From positions 345,258 to 409,257 of the forward strand of contig DLHO01000025.1 of the NCBI GenBank assembly GCA_002483265.1: a stretch of 64,000 bases of DNA. Reading direction: 5' to 3'. Shown here piece by piece: positions 52,122-59,401 of this stretch. Origin of the DNA: Flavobacteriales bacterium UBA7666 (GTDB lineage Bacteria > Bacteroidota > Bacteroidia > Flavobacteriales_D > Crocinitomicaceae). The position numbers were made by a program, and so were the translations under genes. Each line of letters begins with the position of its first letter. The stretch's first letter is position 1. The notes below the pieces were generated by a model. That model saw nothing but the letters and a program-made list of their open reading frames with translations. It ran no database searches and had not been told where the DNA came from.

Positions 52122-52847
52122 ATGCAGAAAGTCTTTTTCATCCTATTTGTTGCGTTTACGGGAACAGCTTGTTCTATCGTAACTGCATCCAGAACCAAGG
52201 GAAGAGAAGTATTTATGGATCACAAACACCTGACGGAAGTTCCGTTTGAGTTGTATTACGATTCCACGATCACCAAGATTTCGCTTTTCGGAAATCAAAT
52301 TACGGACATTGATAGTGAAATTGTGAACCTTGCAAATTTAGAGGTGCTTTATTTGGGTCGTAATCACATGAAAACGTTTCCGAGGTCAATTTGTGAGTTG
52401 AAGAACCTAAAGGTGCTTAGCCTGGCTTATAATGACATTGATTCGATTCCGGATTGTATTTGCAGCCTTCAGAATCTGGAACGGTTGTTTCTTTCGAATA
52501 ATAAGCTGGTGTATGTTTCTGATTCTTTGGGGAGTTTGAAAAAATTGGAACAATTGGATTTGAACCGGAATTCAATCAAAAGGCTTCCGGAAGATCTGAG
52601 TTATTTATCGTCGATGCAATTCCTGGATCTGAGCTTCAATAATTTGAGCAAGCTCCCTGATTCCTTGCAATACATGGTTGGACTGCGGGAGTTGAATCTG
52701 CAATACGCAGGGGCGATGTTAAATATCCCCGAATCGGCTTGTAGTTTGCGAATGCTGGAGAAAATCAAAGCAGATCCTTCGATTGCATTTCCCATGTGTT
52801 TTCTGTCTCAGCAAACGAACAGATTGGTTATTTACGTGGAGCCCTAA
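52122..52847 (+). CDS. Leucine-rich repeat lipoprotein
   Basis: A 241-residue protein. ATG 52122 gives a lipoprotein-like signal (MQKVFFILFVAFTGTAC, lipobox cysteine 17). Residues about 45-210 hold seven leucine-rich repeats of 23 residues with the pattern L-x-x-L-x-x-L-x-L-x-x-N-x-L-x-x-(L/I)-P (for example LEQLDLNRNSIKRLPEDL). These form a curved protein-binding surface. Anchored to a membrane, it may bind a partner at the envelope. The last 4 bp overlap the convergent CPBP gene. Confidence 0.85.
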   Translation: MQKVFFILFVAFTGTACSIVTASRTKGREVFMDHKHLTEVPFELYYDSTITKISLFGNQITDIDSEIVNLANLEVLYLGRNHMKTFPRSICELKNLKVLSLAYNDIDSIPDCICSLQNLERLFLSNNKLVYVSDSLGSLKKLEQLDLNRNSIKRLPEDLSYLSSMQFLDLSFNNLSKLPDSLQYMVGLRELNLQYAGAMLNIPESACSLRMLEKIKADPSIAFPMCFLSQQTNRLVIYVEP

Positions 52848-53380
52848 TTTCGTCCCCAGAAATAGAATAACACAAAATCATAACTTGCATGGGCAGCTAT
52901 GCAGAACCACAAACCTTGTTCGCCTGAAATAGCATAACTCAGAACCAAAATGAATAAGCAGACAAGCAGTCCGTATTTGGTGGTATCCAAGTCCCGTGGA
53001 TTGATGTATCCATGTATGGCAACAAAAGCAATGGAAGCTAAAATGGGATGCAGCCACTGCTGAACAGCAACACGAAACAGAATTTCCTCTCCAAATCCGG
53101 CGCAAAGTGAGAGAAAAAGAATATCCACGATGTTTAAGCGCATGGATCTGATCAATTGGTGCTGCATGGAAAAACTCTTTCGGGCGGTTTCCGTGTTGGT
53201 CAATATGAGCATAAAAATTCCAAATGTAACTCCATATTCGATCCCGATTCCTGTCCAAACGGTTGGAATACTATCCAGCTGTAAGAATTTACTTATTTCC
53301 GGCATTCCGCACAGAAGCCAGCCAAGAGGAGCCATTAATAAGGTGGCAAATCCCAATAAGTAAATTTTCCATTTTGACAT
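52844..53380 (-). CDS. CPBP family intramembrane metalloprotease
   Basis: A 178-residue membrane protein with about five hydrophobic segments. The CPBP (CAAX protease and bacteriocin-processing, Abi) motifs are present: GFGEEILFRVAVQQW (EExxxR), VAIHGYI and AAHASYDFV, supplying the Glu and His residues of a glutamate-type protease. Substrates of most such proteins are unknown. It is the last gene of a three-gene run; the cupin gene ends 1 bp before its ATG. Its end overlaps the convergent leucine-rich repeat gene. Confidence 0.85.
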   Translation of the reverse strand: MSKWKIYLLGFATLLMAPLGWLLCGMPEISKFLQLDSIPTVWTGIGIEYGVTFGIFMLILTNTETARKSFSMQHQLIRSMRLNIVDILFLSLCAGFGEEILFRVAVQQWLHPILASIAFVAIHGYINPRDLDTTKYGLLVCLFILVLSYAISGEQGLWFCIAAHASYDFVLFYFWGRN

Positions 53381-53381
53381 G

Positions 53382-53864
53382 TTATGTCAATTTAGTAATG
53401 ATGGATTGATGTTTGGGGTAAAGAGGCATTAATTTCTCTGAAGAAAACAATTCGAAATCCTTGAAATCAAAACCGGGAGCTACAGCACAGGAAACAAATG
53501 CGTAACCTGTATCATTCTTTAAATGGGAACCGAAAATAGTAAGAGCCGGAACAACATGAAAAGGAACTTCGTTTTGAGAGATGTCCAATCCCAGTTCTGT
53601 AATCTGATGTTCACCATTGGGTAAAATACTATGAACCAGTAGGGGAGAACCTTCATGGAAATACCAGCATTCATCTGATTGAATACGGTGAAACCTTGAA
53701 ATACTGTTGCCGGTAATTAAGAAATAGATACTAGTCAATAAGTTTCGGTCTTTTCCCTGAATGGTTTCTGAAGAACGATATGTTTCAGCATAAAAGCCAC
53801 CCTCGGGATGACTTTTTAAATTGAATTTTTCAATCAATTCTTTTGCTCTTTGCGGAATTTCCAT
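53382..53864 (-). CDS. Cupin-fold protein (DUF985 / cupin_5)
   Basis: A 160-residue cytoplasmic protein of the DUF985 cupin group. Signatures seen are LKSHPEGGFYAETYRS, then ISRFHRIQSDECWYFHEGSPL and later YAFVSCAVAPGFDFKDFELFS. The fold is a single-domain beta barrel, and a sugar or other small ligand is typical, with function unproven. It starts immediately after the outer-membrane gene stop (no gap), so the two are probably in one operon. Confidence 0.87.
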   Translation of the reverse strand: MEIPQRAKELIEKFNLKSHPEGGFYAETYRSSETIQGKDRNLLTSIYFLITGNSISRFHRIQSDECWYFHEGSPLLVHSILPNGEHQITELGLDISQNEVPFHVVPALTIFGSHLKNDTGYAFVSCAVAPGFDFKDFELFSSEKLMPLYPKHQSIITKLT

Positions 53865-54635
53865 CTATTCGATAATGGGTTTATTGACGGGATCTTTCTT
53901 CTTTTTTGGAGTAGGAATGAAGTACCTGAAATCGATTGTGAAATAACCTGCTGTTATTGGTTTGTAAGCAGTAAGCTGTTTGGATGTTCCGCTTTGTCTC
54001 AAAATAGAAACTCCAAAAAATGGTTGTTTGGCCGGAACCTTAGCTCCAAAACCTAAGAAGAAGGTTCCTGCTTTTTCTGTACGGTATTCAAATCCAATTC
54101 CGGCATTAAATGCAAAATAGGTACTTGCGGTTCTTCTTCCCTGAATAAAAATGGCCTTTTTGGGTTCAGGAAGCATGGAATCCTGAACATCCGAAGGATA
54201 ATGTGTGATGGACACTCCGAGCGAAGCATCAGCATACCATTTTTCAGTCATTTTAACGTAAAAAAGGGCGTTTAAGGGAATGTCGTAATTAATAAATGAC
54301 AATTTCTGACTGTCATAAATATTTGAATCGGGAAGTGAAATCCCTACATTATAGATTCTTCTTACCTGCGAAATTCCTGTTTCCAGACTGATGTTTTTAG
54401 ATAGCCCGATCCGAATAGTAGCTCCGAATGTAAATCCCCATTTGTTATGGAAATCAGTTGTCATTGATCCGGTACTGTCTATTAGTTCCGTATGAACTGC
54501 CCCGATGAAATTATTTGGAATAACGGGAGCTGCAACAATTCCGAAATAAGAAGGGAAGCGCTCTTTTTTTCGTTTTTGTCCAAAGGAAAGAAAGGAAACA
54601 GCGCAAAAAAATAAAATAAAAATTGATTTTGGCAT
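53865..54635 (-). CDS. Outer-membrane beta-barrel-like protein, hypothetical
   Basis: 256 residues with signal MPKSIFILFFCAVSFLSFGQ. The remainder alternates hydrophobic and polar residues in strand-like runs with many glycines (GFTFGATIRIGLSKNISLETG, AFNAGIGFEYRTEKAGTFFLGFGA), as in small outer-membrane barrels. It ends in a lysine-proline-rich tail (PTPKKKKDPVNKP) after a final FDFRYFI strand. First gene of the run with cupin and CPBP genes. Function not recognised. Confidence 0.68.
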   Translation of the reverse strand: MPKSIFILFFCAVSFLSFGQKRKKERFPSYFGIVAAPVIPNNFIGAVHTELIDSTGSMTTDFHNKWGFTFGATIRIGLSKNISLETGISQVRRIYNVGISLPDSNIYDSQKLSFINYDIPLNALFYVKMTEKWYADASLGVSITHYPSDVQDSMLPEPKKAIFIQGRRTASTYFAFNAGIGFEYRTEKAGTFFLGFGAKVPAKQPFFGVSILRQSGTSKQLTAYKPITAGYFTIDFRYFIPTPKKKKDPVNKPIIE

Positions 54636-54706
54636 TTTAATTGGTTTCTTTCTTTAAACGGGTTTATTTCTTGTATGGTTGGTGAATTAACGATTAATCG
54701 ATCTGA

Positions 54707-55291
54707 TTATTGTTTCCACTCTGTAAGGTATTCAATAGGTTTTCGCTGACCTTTTGGCCATTCAATGGAAGGATATCCCAAGTAAAACAATCCAACGCAG
54801 CGTTGTCCTTTTTGCAATCCAAGAAATTCATTGAAACGGTCAAATTTCATGATTCCGGGTGTGGACCAAAAAGCTCCAATTCCTTGGGCTGTTGCCGTGA
54901 GGTGCATATTTTGAACGGCACAGGAAATGGCTGCAAAATCGTCTTCTTCTGAAATACGGGTATCTTCTTCTCTATGTAATATGATTGCGATCACTGCGCT
55001 TGCCATTTTTGGACGGCTCATCAGTTTTCCCAATTTACTATCTACTTGTTTTTCTTTTGGAATTTCTGAAAGGTAAATGCTTCCCAATGCTTCGGAAAGA
55101 TCATTCAATGCGTTATTTTGAAAAACAATAAATCTCCACGGCTGGGTCATTCCATGAGTAGGAGCCCAAACTGCATTGTTCAGCAAAAGTTCTATTTGCT
55201 CTTTGTGAATTTTTCGAGTACTGTATTGTTCCGGGTAAATGGTTCTTCGATCGCGAATAATCGCTGTTACTTCACTTAGATTGTAACGCAT
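54707..55291 (-). CDS. Nitroreductase family protein
   Basis: A 194-residue FMN-dependent oxidoreductase fold. Signatures: IIRDRRTIYPEQYS at the start, NAVWAPTHGMTQPWRFIVF for FMN binding, and TATAQGIGAFWSTPGIM with VGLFYLGYP near the end. This group reduces nitro compounds or quinones with NAD(P)H. Length is normal. The near-consensus box TATTTTTA lies upstream. It stands alone, and substrates are unknown. Confidence 0.92.
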   Translation of the reverse strand: MRYNLSEVTAIIRDRRTIYPEQYSTRKIHKEQIELLLNNAVWAPTHGMTQPWRFIVFQNNALNDLSEALGSIYLSEIPKEKQVDSKLGKLMSRPKMASAVIAIILHREEDTRISEEDDFAAISCAVQNMHLTATAQGIGAFWSTPGIMKFDRFNEFLGLQKGQRCVGLFYLGYPSIEWPKGQRKPIEYLTEWKQ

Positions 55292-55448
55292 TCTTTCATT
55301 TTTTTTGTAAAAATAAGAAAAAGTGCAGCTTTTGAAGACTAAATTATGACAAACGTTAGTGCGAAAATAATTTAGGAAAAGCGACAGTCCGCCGCGGCTG
55401 ATTAGTGCGACAGTAACTAGGACAATTCGCGAATTACCGTCTTTCTAT
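55292..55448. other. Intergenic region with GC-rich and repeat units
   Basis: No gene. It holds TTAGTGCGA twice (55356-55364, 55402-55410), GCGACAGT twice (55381-55388, 55407-55414), the palindromic core CCGCGG at 55392 and the perfect palindrome AATTCGCGAATT at 55424-55435. The local GC peak is unlike the AT-rich surroundings. Confidence 0.5.
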
Positions 55449-56897
55449 TTAGCGATCTGATCCATTTCCTTCTTTCAATGCTTTTTGGATCATGAAGAAA
55501 GTTTTGTCAATGGTATCATACGAGCCATTTGGAATTGGCCCCAAAGCAGGAGCACCGATCACATAACCGAATGGATCGATCAACACGTAATACGGATAAT
55601 TCACCACATTGTAGTTCTTGAAAATAGAATTCGTTTCGTTACTTGAAATGACTTTCCAAGGCAGTTCATTCTTCAATTTGGAAAAATCCACCTCCGTTTT
55701 GTCCTTGTAAACCATTACAAAGTTTACGTTGTCTTTGTAACGTTCATAGATCGGCTTCAACAAATTCATTTGTTTCATGTTATCCAAACTGGTTGGATCT
55801 ACGAAAAATAAATACAGGTATTTCTTTTGAAGGCTTTGAAGCGTGAGGTCTTTTCCTTCATCTTTCAATAGAAAATCAGGGGCTCTGGATCCGGGACTTA
55901 ATTCCGTGAGTCTAAACCGGATATTTTGAGCAACGAGTTTATTTTCAGGATACAAAGCAACTTTTGAAACGCTGTCCAGAATGGTTAAAATATTGGTTTG
56001 TGGATAATCTTTGTCGTAGAAACACTCTGAAAGTGTTTTAAGCATGATTAATTCCCGCAATTTATATTGTCCTGATAAGGTATATTCTTTGGAAAGTGCT
56101 CTACTTATGGCTGTAGGGCTTGATTTCAAGATTCCAAGATAAATCTGATTGTTCAATTCCGCATTTACACGTGGAAGCAACTTTTCGTAGAAATGCAGAA
56201 TATACTGCATGTATGCTTCATTTTGATAGTAAATTGGGGTTGACCGGATATAGAAATCATATTTTTCATACTGATTTCGGTTTCCTACAAAACGAAGGTC
56301 ATCCAATTTTGCAATCGTGTATTTTACATGGTAGCCGAAATAACGATCATTCGTATCGGCTTTGTAGTATTTCTCTACATCCAATTTAAAGGTATCTAAG
56401 CGGGCTACGAAATATTTCGAATCTGCATTGTTTTTGGTGTAATACCTTGCAATAAACTCGTCATTCCAGCGGTTAAATTCCAATATTTTATAATTGATAT
56501 CTTCTTTTCCCAGATTGAAGAAAACCAATTCTACAAAGTTTCCGGAAGGATTGTAAGGATCGTATTTACTTTTTTCAGGAAATAAGACTTCATATTTTCC
56601 ATTCGGATTTGCAAACAAGTTTGCTTTGTTGTTTCCCGCTTTTAAAATCAACTTACGCGTTTCATCCAAATTAAAAACCAAACTAAAAGTGCTATCTGCT
56701 TTAATGGTCGCAGAGGCGATCCGTTCTTCCCGCATGGTAATGAAATCGGAAATTTGATACACTTCAATTTCTTTTCCGACATAAGCCGGTGCGTAGCCGT
56801 TGATCTCAGTAAGGGATTGACCATGAATTTGAGAAAATACAATGGAGACGAAAAAAAGGAGGATCCACCGTGGCGGACTTAAAGCATATTTGTTCAT
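55449..56897 (-). CDS. Exported thioredoxin-fold protein lacking CxxC
   Basis: A 482-residue exported protein with a signal peptide (ILLFFVSIVFSQIHGQ). The N-terminal 30-130 region is beta-rich, like DUF4369 domains found before TlpA domains; the middle is helical and tyrosine-rich. The C-terminal 140 residues have a thioredoxin/TlpA-like pattern (SRAPDFLLKDEGKDLTLQSL, YLFFVDPTSLDNMKQMN, NYPYYVLIDPFGYV), but the expected C-x-x-C is replaced by P-T-S-L, so redox activity is unlikely. It follows coaD with a 2-bp gap and probably ends the DUF3822-rsmD-coaD transcript. Confidence 0.7.
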   Translation of the reverse strand: MNKYALSPPRWILLFFVSIVFSQIHGQSLTEINGYAPAYVGKEIEVYQISDFITMREERIASATIKADSTFSLVFNLDETRKLILKAGNNKANLFANPNGKYEVLFPEKSKYDPYNPSGNFVELVFFNLGKEDINYKILEFNRWNDEFIARYYTKNNADSKYFVARLDTFKLDVEKYYKADTNDRYFGYHVKYTIAKLDDLRFVGNRNQYEKYDFYIRSTPIYYQNEAYMQYILHFYEKLLPRVNAELNNQIYLGILKSSPTAISRALSKEYTLSGQYKLRELIMLKTLSECFYDKDYPQTNILTILDSVSKVALYPENKLVAQNIRFRLTELSPGSRAPDFLLKDEGKDLTLQSLQKKYLYLFFVDPTSLDNMKQMNLLKPIYERYKDNVNFVMVYKDKTEVDFSKLKNELPWKVISSNETNSIFKNYNVVNYPYYVLIDPFGYVIGAPALGPIPNGSYDTIDKTFFMIQKALKEGNGSDR

Positions 56898-56899
56898 GT

Positions 56900-57361
56900 C
56901 TAATTAACGAGCTGATCGAAATTTGTTACATACTTATCAATTTTCCCGCCATTTTTATAGATTTCACGAAGAATGGTTGCATTGATGGCGAAAAGAGCCG
57001 TGTCGGGGATCAGAAAAACAGTCTCAATCTCAGTCATAGAGCGATTCATCAATGCAATCGGAACTTCATAATTAAAGTCTTTTACATCTCTCAAACCGCG
57101 TAAAATGTAAGAACATCCTTCGTCTTTACACATTTCAACGGTTAACTTTTCGTAGGTAATTACGCGAATTTTGGGTTCGTTTTCAAAACAACTTTTGATG
57201 TGCTGCAACCGTTTTTCAAGAGGGAATAAGTAGTTTTTAGTAGAGTTAACCCCTACAGCAATTACTATTTCATCAAACAAACCAAGTCCTTTTCTGATGA
57301 TATCTTCATGACCTTTGGTGAACGGATCGAATGATCCCGGAAAGCAAGCACTTTTTTTCAT
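56900..57361 (-). CDS. coaD: Phosphopantetheine adenylyltransferase
   Basis: The penultimate step of coenzyme A synthesis: transfers AMP from ATP to 4'-phosphopantetheine. I chose ATG 57361, which gives MKKSACFPGSFDPFTKGH as the standard N-terminus and 153 residues; the upstream in-frame ATG overlaps rsmD by 35 bp. The nucleotidyltransferase motif is DPFTKGHEDI (T/HxGH type). Also present are VAVGVNSTKNYLF, YILRGLRDVKDFNYE and the C-terminal INATILREIYKNGG, which stands where ISST/ISSS is usual. It starts 4 bp after the rsmD stop. Confidence 0.95.
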   Translation of the reverse strand: MKKSACFPGSFDPFTKGHEDIIRKGLGLFDEIVIAVGVNSTKNYLFPLEKRLQHIKSCFENEPKIRVITYEKLTVEMCKDEGCSYILRGLRDVKDFNYEVPIALMNRSMTEIETVFLIPDTALFAINATILREIYKNGGKIDKYVTNFDQLVN

Positions 57362-57365
57362 ATCG

Positions 57366-57902
57366 TCAAAATTGAAAGAAACTAAAGTAAACATTACCAA
57401 AGTTTCGAGTTTCTACATAGCCGGATTCCTGAGTCAAATCTGTTTGTTTTCCATGTTCGATCAAACAAATTCCCCCGTCGTTCAGGAGTTTTCGTTCACG
57501 GATGATTCTTACAATACTGTCGTGGAATGTCAGATCGTAAGGAGGATCGGCAAAGATCAAATCAAAGGTATCGCTGCAATTGTCCAAATAACCACGAACC
57601 TCATTTTTAGTAATGAGCCATTCGTCCTCAATACCCAGTTCTTTTTTGAGTTTATACATGAATTTGATACAAACCGGGTGTTTATCTACGGAAGTTACAT
57701 TTCCGGCTTCCCGGGATAAGAACTCCAAAGAAATATTTCCCGTGCCTGCACAAAGATCCAATACATTGAGATTGACCAGGCTGTATCTGTTTTCCAGTAC
57801 GTTGAAGATTCCTTCTTTTGCAAAATCCGTTGTGGGTCTTGATGGGAAACTTTTCGGAGGACTAAACCTTCTTGCTTTGTAAATACCTCTTACTATACGC
57901 AC
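57366..57902 (-). CDS. rsmD: 16S rRNA (guanine966-N2)-methyltransferase
   Basis: Methylates G966 in the small-subunit rRNA. 178 residues; start MRIVRGIYKARRFSPP. The SAM-binding motif is LDLCAGTGNISLEFLSREA and the catalytic N-methyltransferase motif is FADPPYDL (DPPY). Middle gene of DUF3822-rsmD-coaD: its start lies 10 bp inside the DUF3822 gene, and coaD follows after 4 bp. This order is common in Bacteroidota. Confidence 0.95.
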   Translation of the reverse strand: MRIVRGIYKARRFSPPKSFPSRPTTDFAKEGIFNVLENRYSLVNLNVLDLCAGTGNISLEFLSREAGNVTSVDKHPVCIKFMYKLKKELGIEDEWLITKNEVRGYLDNCSDTFDLIFADPPYDLTFHDSIVRIIRERKLLNDGGICLIEHGKQTDLTQESGYVETRNFGNVYFSFFQF

Positions 57903-58642
57903 AATGTCTGATATTGGAGATGAATGGATGACTGGATTTCTATTTTCGACTGTTCAAACAAACGAATCTTTTTTAAATGAGATTCCAACCGTTTTTGAGT
58001 GCTTTCAATTTGTTCTCCTGTACCATGCAGGAATAATTCATTCTTGGAATCAATTTTAAGTTGTGTAAAGACGGTTGCCAGATGATAAACAATGTCTTCT
58101 TCACTTTGGTATTCCTGAATACTGGTATGAGCAATGTTTCCGTCTTTTCTAACGACTAGTGAAAACTGTTCTTCGTGAATCACTAAGTGACTGCGCAAAG
58201 GAATGAGTGAGCCGGTTGTTAAATGATGAAGAATGTGAGCCATTTCATGCTGAATAACGATTCGTGGTGCTTTGAGAATCAAAACTGATTTCACCCACAT
58301 TGGCAACTGATAAATGATCACGGAACTCCATTCTGGTAAGCGATTGTAATCTACATCACTCTTTGAAATGGTTTTGTGAGCAGTGTATTGCAACAATGTT
58401 TCAGGTTTTGAAGCTGCGAATAAGGAATTCGGTACTAAGCAAAATTCCTGCGAAAAATAGGAACAAGAGAAGTTTTCGAAGCGATCCAGATTCCCGACTT
58501 TTTCGATCACCTGAGTCAATACTTCTTTATATCCGACATCTGTTCTTTTTGTGCAGATCCCTTTTTCCAACAACTGAATTTCACTTCCAACAAGCTGGAA
58601 GGCTGCAATGCTTTGCTGCGTAATTTCTAGTATTAATTGCAC
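57893..58642 (-). CDS. DUF3822 family protein
   Basis: Chosen start is GTG 58642, giving 249 residues and beginning with QLILEITQQSIAAFQLVG. The frame is open to ATG 58741, but its first 33 codons read into a repeat and have no likeness to the family. A TATATTTG -7 box at 58657-58664 sits 14 nt before the GTG. DUF3822 is a Bacteroidota family with an actin-like fold, usually just before rsmD, and its function is unknown. IVIQHEMAHILHHLTTG is conserved-looking and the C-terminus is charged. First gene of the operon. Confidence 0.8.
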   Translation of the reverse strand: MQLILEITQQSIAAFQLVGSEIQLLEKGICTKRTDVGYKEVLTQVIEKVGNLDRFENFSCSYFSQEFCLVPNSLFAASKPETLLQYTAHKTISKSDVDYNRLPEWSSVIIYQLPMWVKSVLILKAPRIVIQHEMAHILHHLTTGSLIPLRSHLVIHEEQFSLVVRKDGNIAHTSIQEYQSEEDIVYHLATVFTQLKIDSKNELFLHGTGEQIESTQKRLESHLKKIRLFEQSKIEIQSSIHLQYQTLCV

Positions 58643-58656
58643 AAACTCGTTTTGTA

Positions 58657-58664
58657 CAAATATA
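58657..58664 (-). promoter_or_regulatory. -7 box of the DUF3822-rsmD-coaD operon
   Basis: TATATTTG on the minus strand (CAAATATA on plus), 14 nt before GTG 58642. Its position supports the GTG start over the ATG at 58741. Confidence 0.5.
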
Positions 58665-58734
58665 GCAAAACTAGCCCGCGTTAATCTTTTAAATCTCCAT
58701 GAGTTTTTTGCGTGATGATTTTGGTGTGTCTTTT

Positions 58735-58772
58735 TTTGCACGCAGATTATATAGATTTTCGCGGATGTTGAT
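58735..58772 (+). repeat. Left inverted-repeat arm of the GxxExxY cassette
   Basis: Begins TTTGCACGCAGATT. It is the reverse complement of the right arm at 59345-59382, exact over the first 14 nt and then partly matching. Confidence 0.6.
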
Positions 58773-58775
58773 CAT

Positions 58776-59153
58776 CTAAATATTATTTGCAATGCGGGCT
58801 ATTCCTTCCCGAATATTTAATGTATTGAAATTGACTAAGAGACCAAGTTTCATTTTCTTCAATTTGAGATATGTGGTTAACTGCTTAAAATGTAAAGCTG
58901 AAAAATCAGTTACCGATTTAATCTCTATAATTACTTTATCTTCTACAATTAAATCTAGCCTATATCCAACATCTAATTTCACATCTTTGTACCTGAATGG
59001 AACTTCGATTTGTCTTTCAACTTTCAAACCTGCTTTTTTCAATTCAAAGAACAATGCAGCTTCATAAGCACTTTCAAGTAATCCAGGGCCAACATTATTG
59101 TAAATTTCAAAAATGGCACCTCTGATTTTGTATGATATTTCGTTTTCTGTCAT
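58776..59153 (-). CDS. GxxExxY protein (PD-(D/E)XK nuclease-like)
   Basis: A 125-residue protein of the GxxExxY family. The name motif is seen as GLLESAYE in VGPGLLESAYEAA, and the PD-(D/E)XK-like core as GYRLDLIVEDKVIIEIKSV (Asp followed by E-x-K). No signal peptide. It is common in Bacteroidota and Planctomycetes genomes and often lies between short repeats; its function is unproven and nuclease activity is inference. It is surrounded by direct and inverted repeats and separates the divergent DUF3822 operon from the RecD-like helicase. Confidence 0.9.
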   Translation of the reverse strand: MTENEISYKIRGAIFEIYNNVGPGLLESAYEAALFFELKKAGLKVERQIEVPFRYKDVKLDVGYRLDLIVEDKVIIEIKSVTDFSALHFKQLTTYLKLKKMKLGLLVNFNTLNIREGIARIANNI

Positions 59154-59344
59154 AGATTGAAGCTAAGAACAAAAAAGAAAAATTCTACTATTGATTTTCT
59201 TGATAATTATATTTATATTATTGTATATGAGTTTTTTGCGTTTGTGCGTCACGTGATTTGTATAAGTTTTCACAGAAGTGGATTATAGTATATTACGATT
59301 TTAAACTGATTTTGAATTGTATATCCTGTAATGGATCTAAAATA

Positions 59345-59382
59345 TGTAAGATCTGCGTGAATCTGCGAAATCTGCGTGCAAA
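59345..59382 (-). repeat. Right inverted-repeat arm of the GxxExxY cassette
   Basis: Contains three ATCTGCG units and ends AATCTGCGTGCAAA, the exact reverse complement of the start of the left arm. Confidence 0.6.
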
Positions 59383-59389
59383 TTATAGG

Positions 59390-59397
59390 TAATTTTG
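59390..59397 (+). promoter_or_regulatory. -7 box 4 nt upstream of the RecD-like helicase start
   Basis: TAATTTTG, then GTCT, then ATG 59402. An exact TAnnTTTG match. It abuts the right inverted repeat. Confidence 0.5.
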
Positions 59398-59401
59398 GTC
59401 T

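Larger units (their letters stand above)
58699..59382. mobile_element. Putative repeat-framed cassette around a GxxExxY gene
   Basis: A degenerate repeat of about 70 bp occurs in direct orientation on both sides of the GxxExxY gene. It starts with the identical 15-mer ATGAGTTTTTTGCGT at 58699-58713 and 59227-59241, and continues as imperfectly matching CACGNNGATT...ATTTTCRC-like sequence. An inverted partner TTTGCACGCAGATT (58735-58748) / AATCTGCGTGCAAA (59369-59382) is exact over 14 nt and extends imperfectly to about 36 nt. No transposase is present. The frame suggests a non-autonomous mobile or shuffled cassette, which is inference. Confidence 0.45.
59154..59401. other. 248-bp AT-rich gap with cassette repeats
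   Basis: No gene seen. It holds the right direct repeat (from 59227) and the inverted arm with CTGCGTGAATCTGCGAAAT units (59355-59382), then the -7 box of the next gene. Confidence 0.5.

Noticed and set aside
57362..57400. Upstream ATG of coaD
   Set aside because: It overlaps rsmD by 35 bp and adds residues before the conserved CFPGSFDPF start.
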